DNA of 21,794 bases from JAZKAD01 sp040389305 (GTDB taxonomy: Bacteria > Pseudomonadota > Alphaproteobacteria > Rickettsiales > Rickettsiaceae), in the NCBI GenBank assembly GCA_040389305.1, contig JAZKAD010000056.1:1-21794 (forward strand), in the 5' to 3' direction. The notes below the pieces were generated by a model, which had not been told where the DNA came from, ran no database searches, and was given only the letters and a program-made list of their open reading frames with translations. This document shows positions 7,165-15,220 of the stretch, in pieces; position 1 is the first letter of the stretch, and every line of letters starts with the position of its first letter. The translations under genes and the position numbers were made by a program.

Positions 7165-9045
7165 TTAATTACCCGCGCCCAAAGAATCTCCTCCGGTACA
7201 GTGTACTTCTTCCGTTTGATGGTCTGATGAGCAATATAAATAACCTATATCTGCCACCTCATGATTCTCACTCATCTTCATGGCATGAAACAATACCTGC
7301 ATCTCAGGGGCGTTATTTATCACCTCTAAGCTTAATACTTTCCGCAGAACATGTAATGCTTCATGATCTTTGGCCCATTTGAACGCTTCTATTAACATCT
7401 TACGATCATGTTCATCATTAGGCTCTGCTACTACATTATCAGGGGTTAGTAACAATGCTATTATTTTATCTTGCACATCCTTCTCTGATATCCCAGTCAA
7501 AAGTTTATTACGCACTACACCCTTCATGTAATTTATAGCTTTCTGATGCGCCTCGATATCTAACTCGCTAGGAGAAGAACCAAGTTGCATTCCGTGCATT
7601 TCAACACCGCGCAACAGAAGCATTGCCGTAATAGCATCTACGTCATCATAATCGGAGACACCAAAGTTAATGTCTCTTTGCGAGATTGAATGCTCCAATT
7701 GACTTTGAGTATCTAGAATTTCCTTATGAAGTAGATTTAGCTGAGTCCGGAGAGAGCCTTTAAGAGATTCGTCTGTAGCGCCTTGAAACTGGCTAAGAAT
7801 ATCTCTACCAATTCCTTTCTTTTGATCTAGTAACCGCTCAAGAGATATGACTTGATCATTCACAATAGCGCGCCCTACTGCGAAATCGAGTAATGTCTCT
7901 CCATCCTTAGTCTCTACGTTTATATCATCAATTTTTTCAATTAATGTCTCTACAATTTTTAACCTTCCTAAAGAAATGGCTACGTTAATAGGCAGAATTC
8001 CTGTTGCGTCTGCTATGTCAAATGGCACACCGCAGCTCAATAAAATTTTAACATAATCCTCGCGGCCTGACCTTACAGCTAGATGCATTAAGCTAGCTTT
8101 TACATCCTGGCTATTGTTCTGCGGACCAATCACTGAACATGTAACATCAAATAACTCTGGAGAGGTAACCTTAACCAAAGCCTCTACCATTCTTGGACTT
8201 ACCTTTGTATTAAGTATAGCTCTTTGCAGAGGGATCATGCCATCATCTGACCTGGCATTCGCATCAAATCCATATCTCAATAAAACTTCTACAGCAGTTT
8301 CTCTGCTAGGACGAAGCTCAATCAGTTCATCTATATTCGCTGCAGCGATGTGGAGTAATGTTACTCCTCCAGCTCCTTTGAACCCATTGATCTCCGGTAG
8401 CATTTCTTTTGCCTGTAAGATGCTCAACATTTTATCAAGACCCCACATATCGGAGAGTTGGGTCAGCGCTACAAGGGCTTTACAACATCCTTTAATGAAA
8501 TCCAGTCTTGGAATATCGCGACTGAGAATTCCTTCTACAAAAGCATTGCAGATTGCATCATCTTTAGCTTGTCCAAATGCTATAGTAAGAGGCGTGATTC
8601 CTCTGATATCTTTCGCACCAGAATCAGCGCCTTTAGAGAGGAGCAATTTTACAGCCTCTGGTTTAGAGCGAGCCGCCCAAAGAAGAGGGGTCTCAGCTTG
8701 AAAACCTGGTAGATCAAGTGTAGCTCTTGGATTGCCAGCAGCTTTGGCGGCCAATATGGCGTCAGTAAGTATTTCTAGAATTTGTATATCCGACCTTCCA
8801 ACGGCAAGATGAAGAGCGGATTGACCAAGACCGTCGCGAGACAATAAGTCGGCCCCACTGTCAAGCAAAAGCTTTACTACTTCCTGACCGTTATCAGTCT
8901 TAGAAGCGACATGAAGCGGTCTGCACCTGCTAATCACACTTTCTATATTCGCACCTTCATCTAAGGCTCTTTGTACATCTTGAATATTCAGAGATTTACA
9001 TGCTGCATGTAAGGCTTGATCTTTTTCAGATGGCGTGCTTGGCAT
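7165..9045 (-). CDS. Ankyrin-repeat protein, candidate host-interaction effector
   Basis: 626 residues. The first two thirds (about 8-410) hold roughly ten ankyrin repeats, several well formed, with TPLxxA or xLHxAxxxG helices followed by VxxLLxxGAD turns: PLHVAS..EVVKLLLDSGAD, ALHLAV, PLLWAARS..AVKLLLSKGAD, LLHIAA..AVEVLLRYGFDA, LMHLAVRSG..YVKILLSCG. Some repeats are degenerate and a stretch around 165-215 interrupts the array. The remainder has no recognised domain; about 410-465 looks alpha-helical and coiled-coil-prone (LRTQLNLLHKEILDTQSQL). There is no signal peptide or membrane segment, so it is cytoplasmic or secreted by a leaderless route. Ankyrin proteins of this kind are common type IV effectors in Rickettsiales, but no secretion signal can be read here. 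The start follows AGGAA by 7 bases. Confidence 0.9.
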   Translation of the reverse strand: MPSTPSEKDQALHAACKSLNIQDVQRALDEGANIESVISRCRPLHVASKTDNGQEVVKLLLDSGADLLSRDGLGQSALHLAVGRSDIQILEILTDAILAAKAAGNPRATLDLPGFQAETPLLWAARSKPEAVKLLLSKGADSGAKDIRGITPLTIAFGQAKDDAICNAFVEGILSRDIPRLDFIKGCCKALVALTQLSDMWGLDKMLSILQAKEMLPEINGFKGAGGVTLLHIAAANIDELIELRPSRETAVEVLLRYGFDANARSDDGMIPLQRAILNTKVSPRMVEALVKVTSPELFDVTCSVIGPQNNSQDVKASLMHLAVRSGREDYVKILLSCGVPFDIADATGILPINVAISLGRLKIVETLIEKIDDINVETKDGETLLDFAVGRAIVNDQVISLERLLDQKKGIGRDILSQFQGATDESLKGSLRTQLNLLHKEILDTQSQLEHSISQRDINFGVSDYDDVDAITAMLLLRGVEMHGMQLGSSPSELDIEAHQKAINYMKGVVRNKLLTGISEKDVQDKIIALLLTPDNVVAEPNDEHDRKMLIEAFKWAKDHEALHVLRKVLSLEVINNAPEMQVLFHAMKMSENHEVADIGYLYCSSDHQTEEVHCTGGDSLGAGN

Positions 9046-9076
9046 GGTACTATTCCTATAGAAGTTATTAAAAGTA

Positions 9077-9104
9077 ATTATATAATAATTGTATGCTTTG
9101 TAAA
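9077..9104 (-). promoter_or_regulatory. Sigma70-type promoter of the ankyrin gene
   Basis: Minus-strand TTTACA (9104-9099), a 16-base spacer and a perfect TATAAT (9082-9077) lie just upstream of the ATG at 9045, giving a leader of about 25 bases that includes AGGAA. Confidence 0.6.
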
Positions 9105-9247
9105 GATAATTAAGATGATTTTTGCATTGTGTAAGAGTGTTGGGACTATGGGACCAATAAAAATAGAATCTAGCAAAAAGAAATTGCCAATCTATCCTGA
9201 GTTCCTACATGCACAGGGGCTACAAAATAGCCAACATAAACATTGCA

Positions 9248-10090
9248 TCACCCAAAAAGAGAGAAGAATTTTTGAAAGAAAGAATGCCCACTAAGGCCTA
9301 TAATTACCTCTATCGTAATTAAGGCAATAATAATTACCTCAAGGCGAGTGGAGTGAAGATAATTCCTCTCATTAGACAAAACACCGTAAAGCTCATGCAG
9401 GATATCAAGACGATGATTTAGTATATTATGCCTAACTTGGATATCTTGAAATGCTGCAGCCATTAAATATAACGGCTCATACTTTGGTCTTCTCCAGAAA
9501 AATTCTGGAACATCAAGGATATCGCTATGAAGATTGATCGAGTATCTTTCATTGAAAAGCATACCTATTTGCTTCGCTATTTCCTTTTTTGAAAGAGTGA
9601 CACTTCCGGTCATAGCGAGTTCTTTTTGTATATGAGAAGTTTTCGCCAACAGATTACTAACTGAGTTTTCTAGGATATTGAGCTTAACAGATTGCGCAAG
9701 AGCATGAGACAAAGATAGCTTAAGAAATGGAGAATAGTCATGCAAAATGACTTCGTTTTTTTCTTCGTCTATAAACGTTTTTTCCGAATTTTCATCGTAG
9801 CGAAAATAAATTAAATCAGATGTCAAGGCTTCAACATTTTCTAGGGCGGCATTTGAAGCTTCGAGCTCTTTTAAGATCAAAGTTTCTTCCGCCTCACTTG
9901 CTCCCCAAATAATAATACAACCAAAAGGAAAGTAAAAAATATCTACAGCAACTCGATCCTTATTACCAAATTCTTTTCTAGCGTAAAGAACGTCATCAAA
10001 ATACTGGGGCTCTAACCCGCTATCTACAAGATGTTTAACAAGGATTGAAATATCGTAAGCTGCAGCTGTGCAGTAAGAAGAGCATCTCAT
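9248..10090 (-). CDS. DUF155 / RMND1-Sif2 family membrane protein
   Basis: 280 residues. The N-terminal part has the features I associate with DUF155 proteins (yeast RMD1, RMD8 and Mrx10, human RMND1): a CTAAAYDISIL start, an FDDVLYARKEF-type segment (about 36-46) and IFYFPFGCIIIWGASEAEE (about 51-69). The middle is helical with a conserved-looking DVPEFFWRRP (about 192-201), followed by a long helix. A hydrophobic segment near the C-terminus (about 253-272, VIIIALITIEVIIGL) is a single membrane anchor with a short basic/aromatic tail. The mitochondrial relatives are inner-membrane proteins needed for mitochondrial translation; the bacterial role is not established. It is divergently transcribed from the glycosyltransferase gene, from a near-consensus promoter. 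Confidence 0.85.
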   Translation of the reverse strand: MRCSSYCTAAAYDISILVKHLVDSGLEPQYFDDVLYARKEFGNKDRVAVDIFYFPFGCIIIWGASEAEETLILKELEASNAALENVEALTSDLIYFRYDENSEKTFIDEEKNEVILHDYSPFLKLSLSHALAQSVKLNILENSVSNLLAKTSHIQKELAMTGSVTLSKKEIAKQIGMLFNERYSINLHSDILDVPEFFWRRPKYEPLYLMAAAFQDIQVRHNILNHRLDILHELYGVLSNERNYLHSTRLEVIIIALITIEVIIGLSGHSFFQKFFSLFG

Positions 10091-10118
10091 AGTTATATTA
10101 AAATTGAATCATCGGAAT

Positions 10119-10147
10119 AGTACGATATAGGGGCAGTTATGTCAAGC
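10119..10147 (-). promoter_or_regulatory. Sigma70-type promoter of the DUF155 gene
   Basis: Minus-strand TTGACA (10147-10142), a 17-base spacer and TACTAT (10124-10119) lie about 30 bases before the ATG at 10090. The spacing and hexamers are close to consensus. Confidence 0.65.
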
Positions 10148-10241
10148 TAGACCGCAAAATGTCTTGATTTACATGCAATAACATTGATATTTTTTTATAA
10201 AAACTATAATGATTCTCTATCAACGATCAGAGAAAGTAGTT

Positions 10242-11519
10242 ATGAGATCAATAATTATATTCTTAATAAGTATACTACCTCTCTATGCACATTCTTCTGC
10301 CGCGCATAACCTAGATCTTAAGCAAATCAACGCTGATGCCTTCATTAAGCAGAATGATTCTCCAGAGCGTAGAGCGATAGTGAGCTTTATTGTTGATCAA
10401 TTTAAGCCCCTTGCGTCAAAAGAAGTGATGCAAGGTGATATAGATTATATATGGAATAACCTTAAAATAAGAGGTGATCTTTGCATTGGAAGGTTTCAAA
10501 TAATAAATCAAAAGCTATATGCCAATGGCTGCAAAAAGAATGATTTATACTTTTTTCCTCTACTCTCTCATTTTCACAAATTAACCCAAAAATACCTCAT
10601 TAATGATGTAGACTTTATAGTTTTTATGCGGGATGAAGTTCCTACTGGCGAAGACATAAAGAGCCATATGATTACCCTGCCCGCTTTTATGATGTCTAAG
10701 GATTTAAATAATCCTTATGAAAAACACCATTTATTACTCCCAGATGCATATATGGTAGATGATAATTGGTCCAAGTTAATGCCTCAAATAGAGAATGCAA
10801 ATACCGACAATCCTTGGCATACTAAAATAAATAAAATTTTTTGGAGAGGAAGTTCTACGGGTAATGGCGGAATGATCTACAATATGGAGAATTATGATAA
10901 GCTACCGCGTATCGCTCTGGCTATGCTATCTAGATTATACCCCGATTTGATCGACGCCAAAACATCCCAAAGGGGGCAATTTGTGTTTAGTATTAGCAGC
11001 CTAAAACTTTATCTTATATTTAATCATTTATTTGGCGGTGTCTCTTGGGTCAATGAAGCAGACCACATCAAGTATAAATATCTAATTTCTATAGACGGTA
11101 ATACCTGCGCCTGGAAGCGCGTGCCATGGATCATGCTCTCTAATTCTGTTCTTTTAAAACAAGAGACTCAAAAAATTGAGTGGTTCTATCCAGCATTAAA
11201 GCCTTATGTACATTATGTTCCTGTAAATGAGAGGCTTACTGATATTTTCCCGAAGCTCGCATGGATGCAGGATCATGACTCCGAGATACAGAAAATTTCT
11301 CAAAATGCTCAAAAATTTGTGAGAAATAATTTAATGCCCGAAGACATCGAAGCTCATACTGTCATTATTTTAAATGAATATCACAAACTGCATAAAGGTG
11401 GGATACTCAAGCCGACTTTGCCACCTATAGAAAGCTATATTGATATCATAAAAAATCAATCACTAGCCCCACATGAAAAAAGAGAAGAGTGGTTAAAAAG
11501 CAGCGAAAGAAAAAGATAA
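10242..11519 (+). CDS. GT90/CAP10-like glycosyltransferase with signal peptide
   Basis: 425 residues from the chosen start. An ATG 33 bases earlier is in frame but has no ribosome-binding sequence; the chosen one follows AGAGAAAG and opens directly into a signal peptide (MRSIIIFLISILPLYAHSSA). A TATAAT at 10205-10210 would transcribe only the shorter form. The mature part resembles glycosyltransferase family 90 (CAP10, POGLUT/Rumi, KDEL-containing and some bacterial LPS transferases): KIFWRGSSTGNGG, then KYKYLISIDGNTCAWKRVPW, an SNSVLLKQ strand, and EWFYPALKPYVHYVPV, followed by a helical end. It probably transfers a sugar in the periplasm or outside the cell, perhaps to LPS or a host glycoprotein; donor and acceptor cannot be read from sequence. 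It is convergent with uvrC, 41 bases apart. Confidence 0.8.
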   Translation: MRSIIIFLISILPLYAHSSAAHNLDLKQINADAFIKQNDSPERRAIVSFIVDQFKPLASKEVMQGDIDYIWNNLKIRGDLCIGRFQIINQKLYANGCKKNDLYFFPLLSHFHKLTQKYLINDVDFIVFMRDEVPTGEDIKSHMITLPAFMMSKDLNNPYEKHHLLLPDAYMVDDNWSKLMPQIENANTDNPWHTKINKIFWRGSSTGNGGMIYNMENYDKLPRIALAMLSRLYPDLIDAKTSQRGQFVFSISSLKLYLIFNHLFGGVSWVNEADHIKYKYLISIDGNTCAWKRVPWIMLSNSVLLKQETQKIEWFYPALKPYVHYVPVNERLTDIFPKLAWMQDHDSEIQKISQNAQKFVRNNLMPEDIEAHTVIILNEYHKLHKGGILKPTLPPIESYIDIIKNQSLAPHEKREEWLKSSERKR

Positions 11520-11560
11520 TACCAAATAATTGCCTTCATTAAGAATTTCTTGATAATGTA

Positions 11561-13375
11561 TTAATGCACCCGTAAAGCCTCTAATATCCTCTCTGCTATT
11601 GCAATCCCTATTCCGCCAATCTTAGCCACCTCGCTTGCATTAGCATTCTTAATACCCTCGATGGAGCCAAAGACATGCAGCAAATCCTTTTTGCGTTTAG
11701 GCCCGAGTCCATCGATAGAATCCAAAGCAGAACTTCGCATGGTCCTCGCTCTCTTTGCTCTATGCTTTTTGATGGCAAAATTATGGGCTTCATCGCGAAG
11801 CACCTGAAGATAATGCATCAACTTATCATCCTTCCCGAGAGTAAACACTTCCCGGCCAACCATGTGAAATTGCTCAAGCCCCGCATTGCGATCTGGACCT
11901 TTGGACATACAAACAAAAGGTATATGTACTCCGGTTTTATTCATAACAGATTCTACCGTAGACATCTGGCCCTTGCCTCCATCTATTATCATAAGATCAG
12001 GCTTCTCCTCAAGACTCTCCAAAATCTTATTGAGGCGTCTGGTCATCACCTCCCCGAGCATTGCATAATCATCGCCTCCAGTTGAACTCGAAGACTCTAA
12101 ATTATAAGCTCTATATTCTTTTTTAATAAACCCATCCTGCCCAGCGACAATCATTGCGCCAATAGCATGCTTGCCCATGATATGGCTATTGTCATATACC
12201 TCAATTCTTCTGGGTATATCTTCGAGATCAAATAACTTCTGCACCTCCTCAAGGACACCGCGGTTCTGTATATTTTTTTTGACATGCAACTGCAGAGCTT
12301 GCTCTAAGGAATTTTCAAAGGACTGCAGCAATTGGAGCTTCGAACCTCTCGCAGGGCAGGTAATTTTAATATTATAGAAATTCACATGAGAGTTATCCCC
12401 TCCATCACTCCCAAAAAGACCTGGATCATGATTTACAATAATTTCTTCGGGTCTTTCTTTGTCTAAATAAAACTGCTCAATAAAACATGCGAGTACTTCA
12501 GGGGCGCTTGTCCCCTCTGTACCTTCTGGGAAATATATTTTATTGCCAAAATATTGACCGTTCCGATAAAAAGCTATCAGTATTGCATAGGTATCGTTTT
12601 TTGAGGAGCACATCAAAATGTCAGCAGTCTTGACTCCGAGCTCTTGTCTGCCATATTTCAATTGTACATAACTGAGCGCTTTAATCTTATCGCGAAGAGC
12701 TGCTGCTTTTTCGTATTCCATGTCCTCACTACATGCCTCCATTCTAGAAGCAAGCTCTTTTTGCAAAGGAGTTAATTTGCCGGATAAAAAGTCCTCAACT
12801 TCGCGAACAGAAACCATATATTCTTCATGAGTCACTTTCTGAACGCAAGGCCCCTGGCATCTCTTGATTTGATATTGCAAGCACGGTCTTTTCCTGCCTT
12901 CAAAGTAATTGTCACTACAGGATCTTAGTTTGAAGATTTTTTGGAGCTCAAGTATGGTTACATCCACATCTTCACTAGACGCGAAGGGCCCAAAATATTT
13001 TCCTTCCGGAGCTACTTTGCTGCGCTTTTTAAAAATTTGAGGATAATCATGGTCCATCCTTAGAACTATGTATGGAAATGATTTATCATCTTTGAGGAGT
13101 ATATTATACTTTGGCTGAAGTTTTTTAATAAGCCTCGCTTCGAGAATCAATGCCTCGGGCTCAGACCTAGTTACAACATATTCTAAGTTTTCTACTAAAA
13201 ACACCATCCTACTGAGACGCAAAGATAAATCGGGCTTTGTGTAATAAGCAACGCGTTTTTGGAGGTTTTTTGCCTTGCCTATATACAGGACTTCTCCAGA
13301 TTTAGAAAAAAATTGATATACTCCAGGATGAGGAGGGATATCAGGCAATTTTGATATTATGCATTGACTGGACAT
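11561..13375 (-). CDS. uvrC: Excinuclease ABC subunit C
   Basis: Makes both incisions around a lesion in nucleotide excision repair after loading by UvrA and UvrB. The 604 residues match the family. In order: the N-terminal GIY-YIG nuclease (GVYQFF at 18-23, VLYIGKAKNLQKRV at 29-42) for the 3' cut; the Cys-containing central region (CSDNYFEGRKRPCLQYQIKRC); the UVR motif that contacts UvrB (DMEYEKAAALRDKIKAL, about 218-234); the RNase H-like C-terminal nuclease for the 5' cut, with YDNSHIMG, MIIDGGKGQ and RDEAHNFAI supplying the Asp-Asp-His residues; and a tandem helix-hairpin-helix end (SIDGLGPKRKKDLL and IGGIGIAIAERIL). It looks intact. There is no strong ribosome-binding sequence before the ATG. 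Confidence 0.97.
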   Translation of the reverse strand: MSSQCIISKLPDIPPHPGVYQFFSKSGEVLYIGKAKNLQKRVAYYTKPDLSLRLSRMVFLVENLEYVVTRSEPEALILEARLIKKLQPKYNILLKDDKSFPYIVLRMDHDYPQIFKKRSKVAPEGKYFGPFASSEDVDVTILELQKIFKLRSCSDNYFEGRKRPCLQYQIKRCQGPCVQKVTHEEYMVSVREVEDFLSGKLTPLQKELASRMEACSEDMEYEKAAALRDKIKALSYVQLKYGRQELGVKTADILMCSSKNDTYAILIAFYRNGQYFGNKIYFPEGTEGTSAPEVLACFIEQFYLDKERPEEIIVNHDPGLFGSDGGDNSHVNFYNIKITCPARGSKLQLLQSFENSLEQALQLHVKKNIQNRGVLEEVQKLFDLEDIPRRIEVYDNSHIMGKHAIGAMIVAGQDGFIKKEYRAYNLESSSSTGGDDYAMLGEVMTRRLNKILESLEEKPDLMIIDGGKGQMSTVESVMNKTGVHIPFVCMSKGPDRNAGLEQFHMVGREVFTLGKDDKLMHYLQVLRDEAHNFAIKKHRAKRARTMRSSALDSIDGLGPKRKKDLLHVFGSIEGIKNANASEVAKIGGIGIAIAERILEALRVH

Positions 13376-13417
13376 ATGTATTTACGCAGATACCTTGACG
13401 AGAATTATAAAACTTAC

Positions 13418-13447
13418 TTGCGAAGTAACGGTAATATTGAGTATAAT
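13418..13447 (+). promoter_or_regulatory. Promoter candidate for the MFS-yraN operon
   Basis: TTGCGA (13418-13423), an 18-base spacer and a perfect TATAAT (13442-13447). Initiation near 13454 excludes the in-frame ATG at 13395 and supports a start at 13497 or 13527. Confidence 0.45.
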
Positions 13448-13526
13448 ACACAAGACTTACAATTCAAGTTTTGAGTGCTATGAAGATTGTTACTGCATGC
13501 CAATTATTCTCTGGAATCATATTCTG

Positions 13527-14789
13527 ATGGGCGAACGTAGAAAAGTTTTTTTATCTGCAATATCGGGAAATATCCTGGAATATTATGACTTTACTGTCTA
13601 TGCAGTATTTTCGGTGGTAATAGGACGTGAATTTTTCAGCGCAGAGTCAGAGGCCGTCCAGATACTAAGTAGCCTCGCTGTTTTTGCTGCTGGATTTATC
13701 ACGCGGCCTATAGGGGGCATGCTATTTGGTTATATAGGCGATAGATACGGAAGGCGTATAGCCCTCATCTACTCGATGCTTGGCATGACAATTCCTACAT
13801 TTGCTATAGGCCTAATTCCCAATTATACCGAAATAGGAGTTTGTGCTCCATTGATTTTAGTATTCATGAGGCTACTTCAAGGTCTTTGTATAAGCGGAGA
13901 AGGCGCTGGCGCTGCAATTTTTGTGTTAGAGCACCGCGGAAATATGCGTCCTGGCTTAATTACAGGGATAGTGCAGAGCTCAAACATCGGGGGGACTTTA
14001 CTCGCCTCATGCGTTGGAATTATCATAGAAAAGTATTTTTCTCATATAGAGGATGCTTGGCGCGGAGCATTTATACTTGGTGGAATTCTGGGTCTTGCTG
14101 GGCTCTATTTACGCCTCAGAGTTGCAGAAACTCCAATTTTTAAGGAACTACTCGCATCTAAACACAATCTAAAAGATCCATTTATTCATGTGGTTAGAAC
14201 CGCGTGGAGATGCATGTTTATTACCTTTTGTCTCGGAGGCATGACAAGTAGTATCGTATATCTAGTGAAAACCTACATACACGTCTTTTTTAGCAACGCC
14301 ATGTATTTAGAAAAAACAACCTCTTTGCTATATCTTTCCTATACCTCTTTAGTGCTGATGATGACCATACCTTGCTTCGGGGCCTTGGCTGATCGATTTG
14401 GTAAATTTAGAATCATGTTTTTATCCGCAAGTGCAATTCCTATTTGTGCTTTACCTATACTTATGCTCATGTCTTCCGTAGTACAGTGGCATCAGGTTCT
14501 ATCTTTAACCTTACTTGGAATCCTTGCCGGTTCTGTCTCTGGAGTTGCATATATTTTTATCATTTCTCTTTTTACAGCCGAGCAAAGATTTACTGGGGTG
14601 GCCTTTAGTTACAACTTGGGTATAGCAGTATTCGGTGGCACCTCCGGTATGATCTCGAAATGGCTCGTAGAAACAACATCCCTCTCTTGCTCACCGGCAT
14701 TTTATATAATGGCTACGTCATTAATGTTTGTAGCGACAATGATCTTCATGCGCCAAGACATTGATGCTGCTATGGCCAGAGCATTATGA
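13527..14789 (+). CDS. MFS transporter, metabolite:H+ symporter (ProP-like) family
   Basis: Inner-membrane permease of the major facilitator superfamily with about 12 transmembrane helices. The N-terminal GNILEYYDFTVYA, AGFITRPIGGMLFGYIGDRYGRR (the MFS motif between helices 2 and 3) and RLLQGLCISGEGAGA (helix 4) are typical of the MHS subgroup (ProP, KgtP, ShiA). Substrates in that group are osmolytes and organic acids; the substrate here cannot be told. I place the start at MGERRKVF (420 residues), because family members begin shortly before GN(F/I)LE(W/Y)YDF and the frame extending further upstream precedes the visible promoter. An ATG at 13497 (10 residues longer) is the alternative; neither has a strong ribosome-binding sequence. 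Such importers are numerous in intracellular Rickettsiales. The next gene starts 10 bases later. Confidence 0.9.
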   Translation: MGERRKVFLSAISGNILEYYDFTVYAVFSVVIGREFFSAESEAVQILSSLAVFAAGFITRPIGGMLFGYIGDRYGRRIALIYSMLGMTIPTFAIGLIPNYTEIGVCAPLILVFMRLLQGLCISGEGAGAAIFVLEHRGNMRPGLITGIVQSSNIGGTLLASCVGIIIEKYFSHIEDAWRGAFILGGILGLAGLYLRLRVAETPIFKELLASKHNLKDPFIHVVRTAWRCMFITFCLGGMTSSIVYLVKTYIHVFFSNAMYLEKTTSLLYLSYTSLVLMMTIPCFGALADRFGKFRIMFLSASAIPICALPILMLMSSVVQWHQVLSLTLLGILAGSVSGVAYIFIISLFTAEQRFTGVAFSYNLGIAVFGGTSGMISKWLVETTSLSCSPAFYIMATSLMFVATMIFMRQDIDAAMARAL

Positions 14790-14799
14790 ATAAGATATT

Positions 14800-15138
14800 A
14801 TGATCACGAATTTTAGATTTGGCCTTTTTGCTGAATATTTCGTGATGGTTTGGTATATGCTGCGCTTTTATAATGTGATTGCACACAGAAAACGTAACTT
14901 TGCCGGCGAGATCGATATAATTTGTCAAAGAGCAAGATCCCTGGTTTTTATCGAGGTCAAAGCTCGTAGCAGCAAATTTGATGATGTCCTTTGCACCCCA
15001 TATCAACAAAATCGCATTAGGCGCACAGCAGAAGTATTCCTTCAAAACAATCCAAAATATCAAAACTTTGATATGCGCTTCGATTTAGTAGTGATAAGAC
15101 CCTATAAATTGCCAGAAATAATTGAGAATGCTTGGTAG
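14800..15138 (+). CDS. UPF0102 / YraN family protein
   Basis: 112 residues with the restriction-endonuclease-like fold of the YraN family: GLFAEYFVMVWYMLRFYNVIAHR, then GEIDIICQ and FIEVKARSS, which form the GE(I/V)D...ExK metal-site pattern, then the helix with RIRRTAEVFLQ and the strand MRFDLVVI. It is slightly shorter than the usual ~120 residues. The cellular role of the family is uncertain; a nuclease function is suggested by the fold only. It follows the transporter by 10 bases and is probably in the same transcript. There is no clear ribosome-binding sequence. Confidence 0.9.
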   Translation: MITNFRFGLFAEYFVMVWYMLRFYNVIAHRKRNFAGEIDIICQRARSLVFIEVKARSSKFDDVLCTPYQQNRIRRTAEVFLQNNPKYQNFDMRFDLVVIRPYKLPEIIENAW

Positions 15139-15181
15139 ATATAGAATTTATAATTATTTCCTCCCCTAATTAAGCAATTTT

Positions 15182-15190
15182 TGCTATACT
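15182..15190 (+). promoter_or_regulatory. Extended -10 promoter candidate for hemA
   Basis: TGCTATACT is an extended -10 element ending 30 bases before the hemA ATG. No good -35 hexamer is present. The predicted leader of about 24 bases carries no obvious ribosome-binding sequence. Confidence 0.45.
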
Positions 15191-15220
15191 TAGCCCCAAA
15201 TACCACTTTGACTTATATTC

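Noticed and set aside
8114..8701. 195-codon plus-strand frame opposite the ankyrin gene
   Set aside because: It mirrors a well-supported ankyrin-repeat frame; its length follows from the codon pattern of the opposite strand.
9112..9294. Plus-strand frame between the ankyrin and DUF155 genes
   Set aside because: It overlaps the promoter side of one gene and the end of the other, has no ribosome-binding sequence and no recognised features.
11675..12085. Plus-strand open frames inside uvrC
   Set aside because: They lie opposite strongly conserved uvrC sequence and show no family features of their own.
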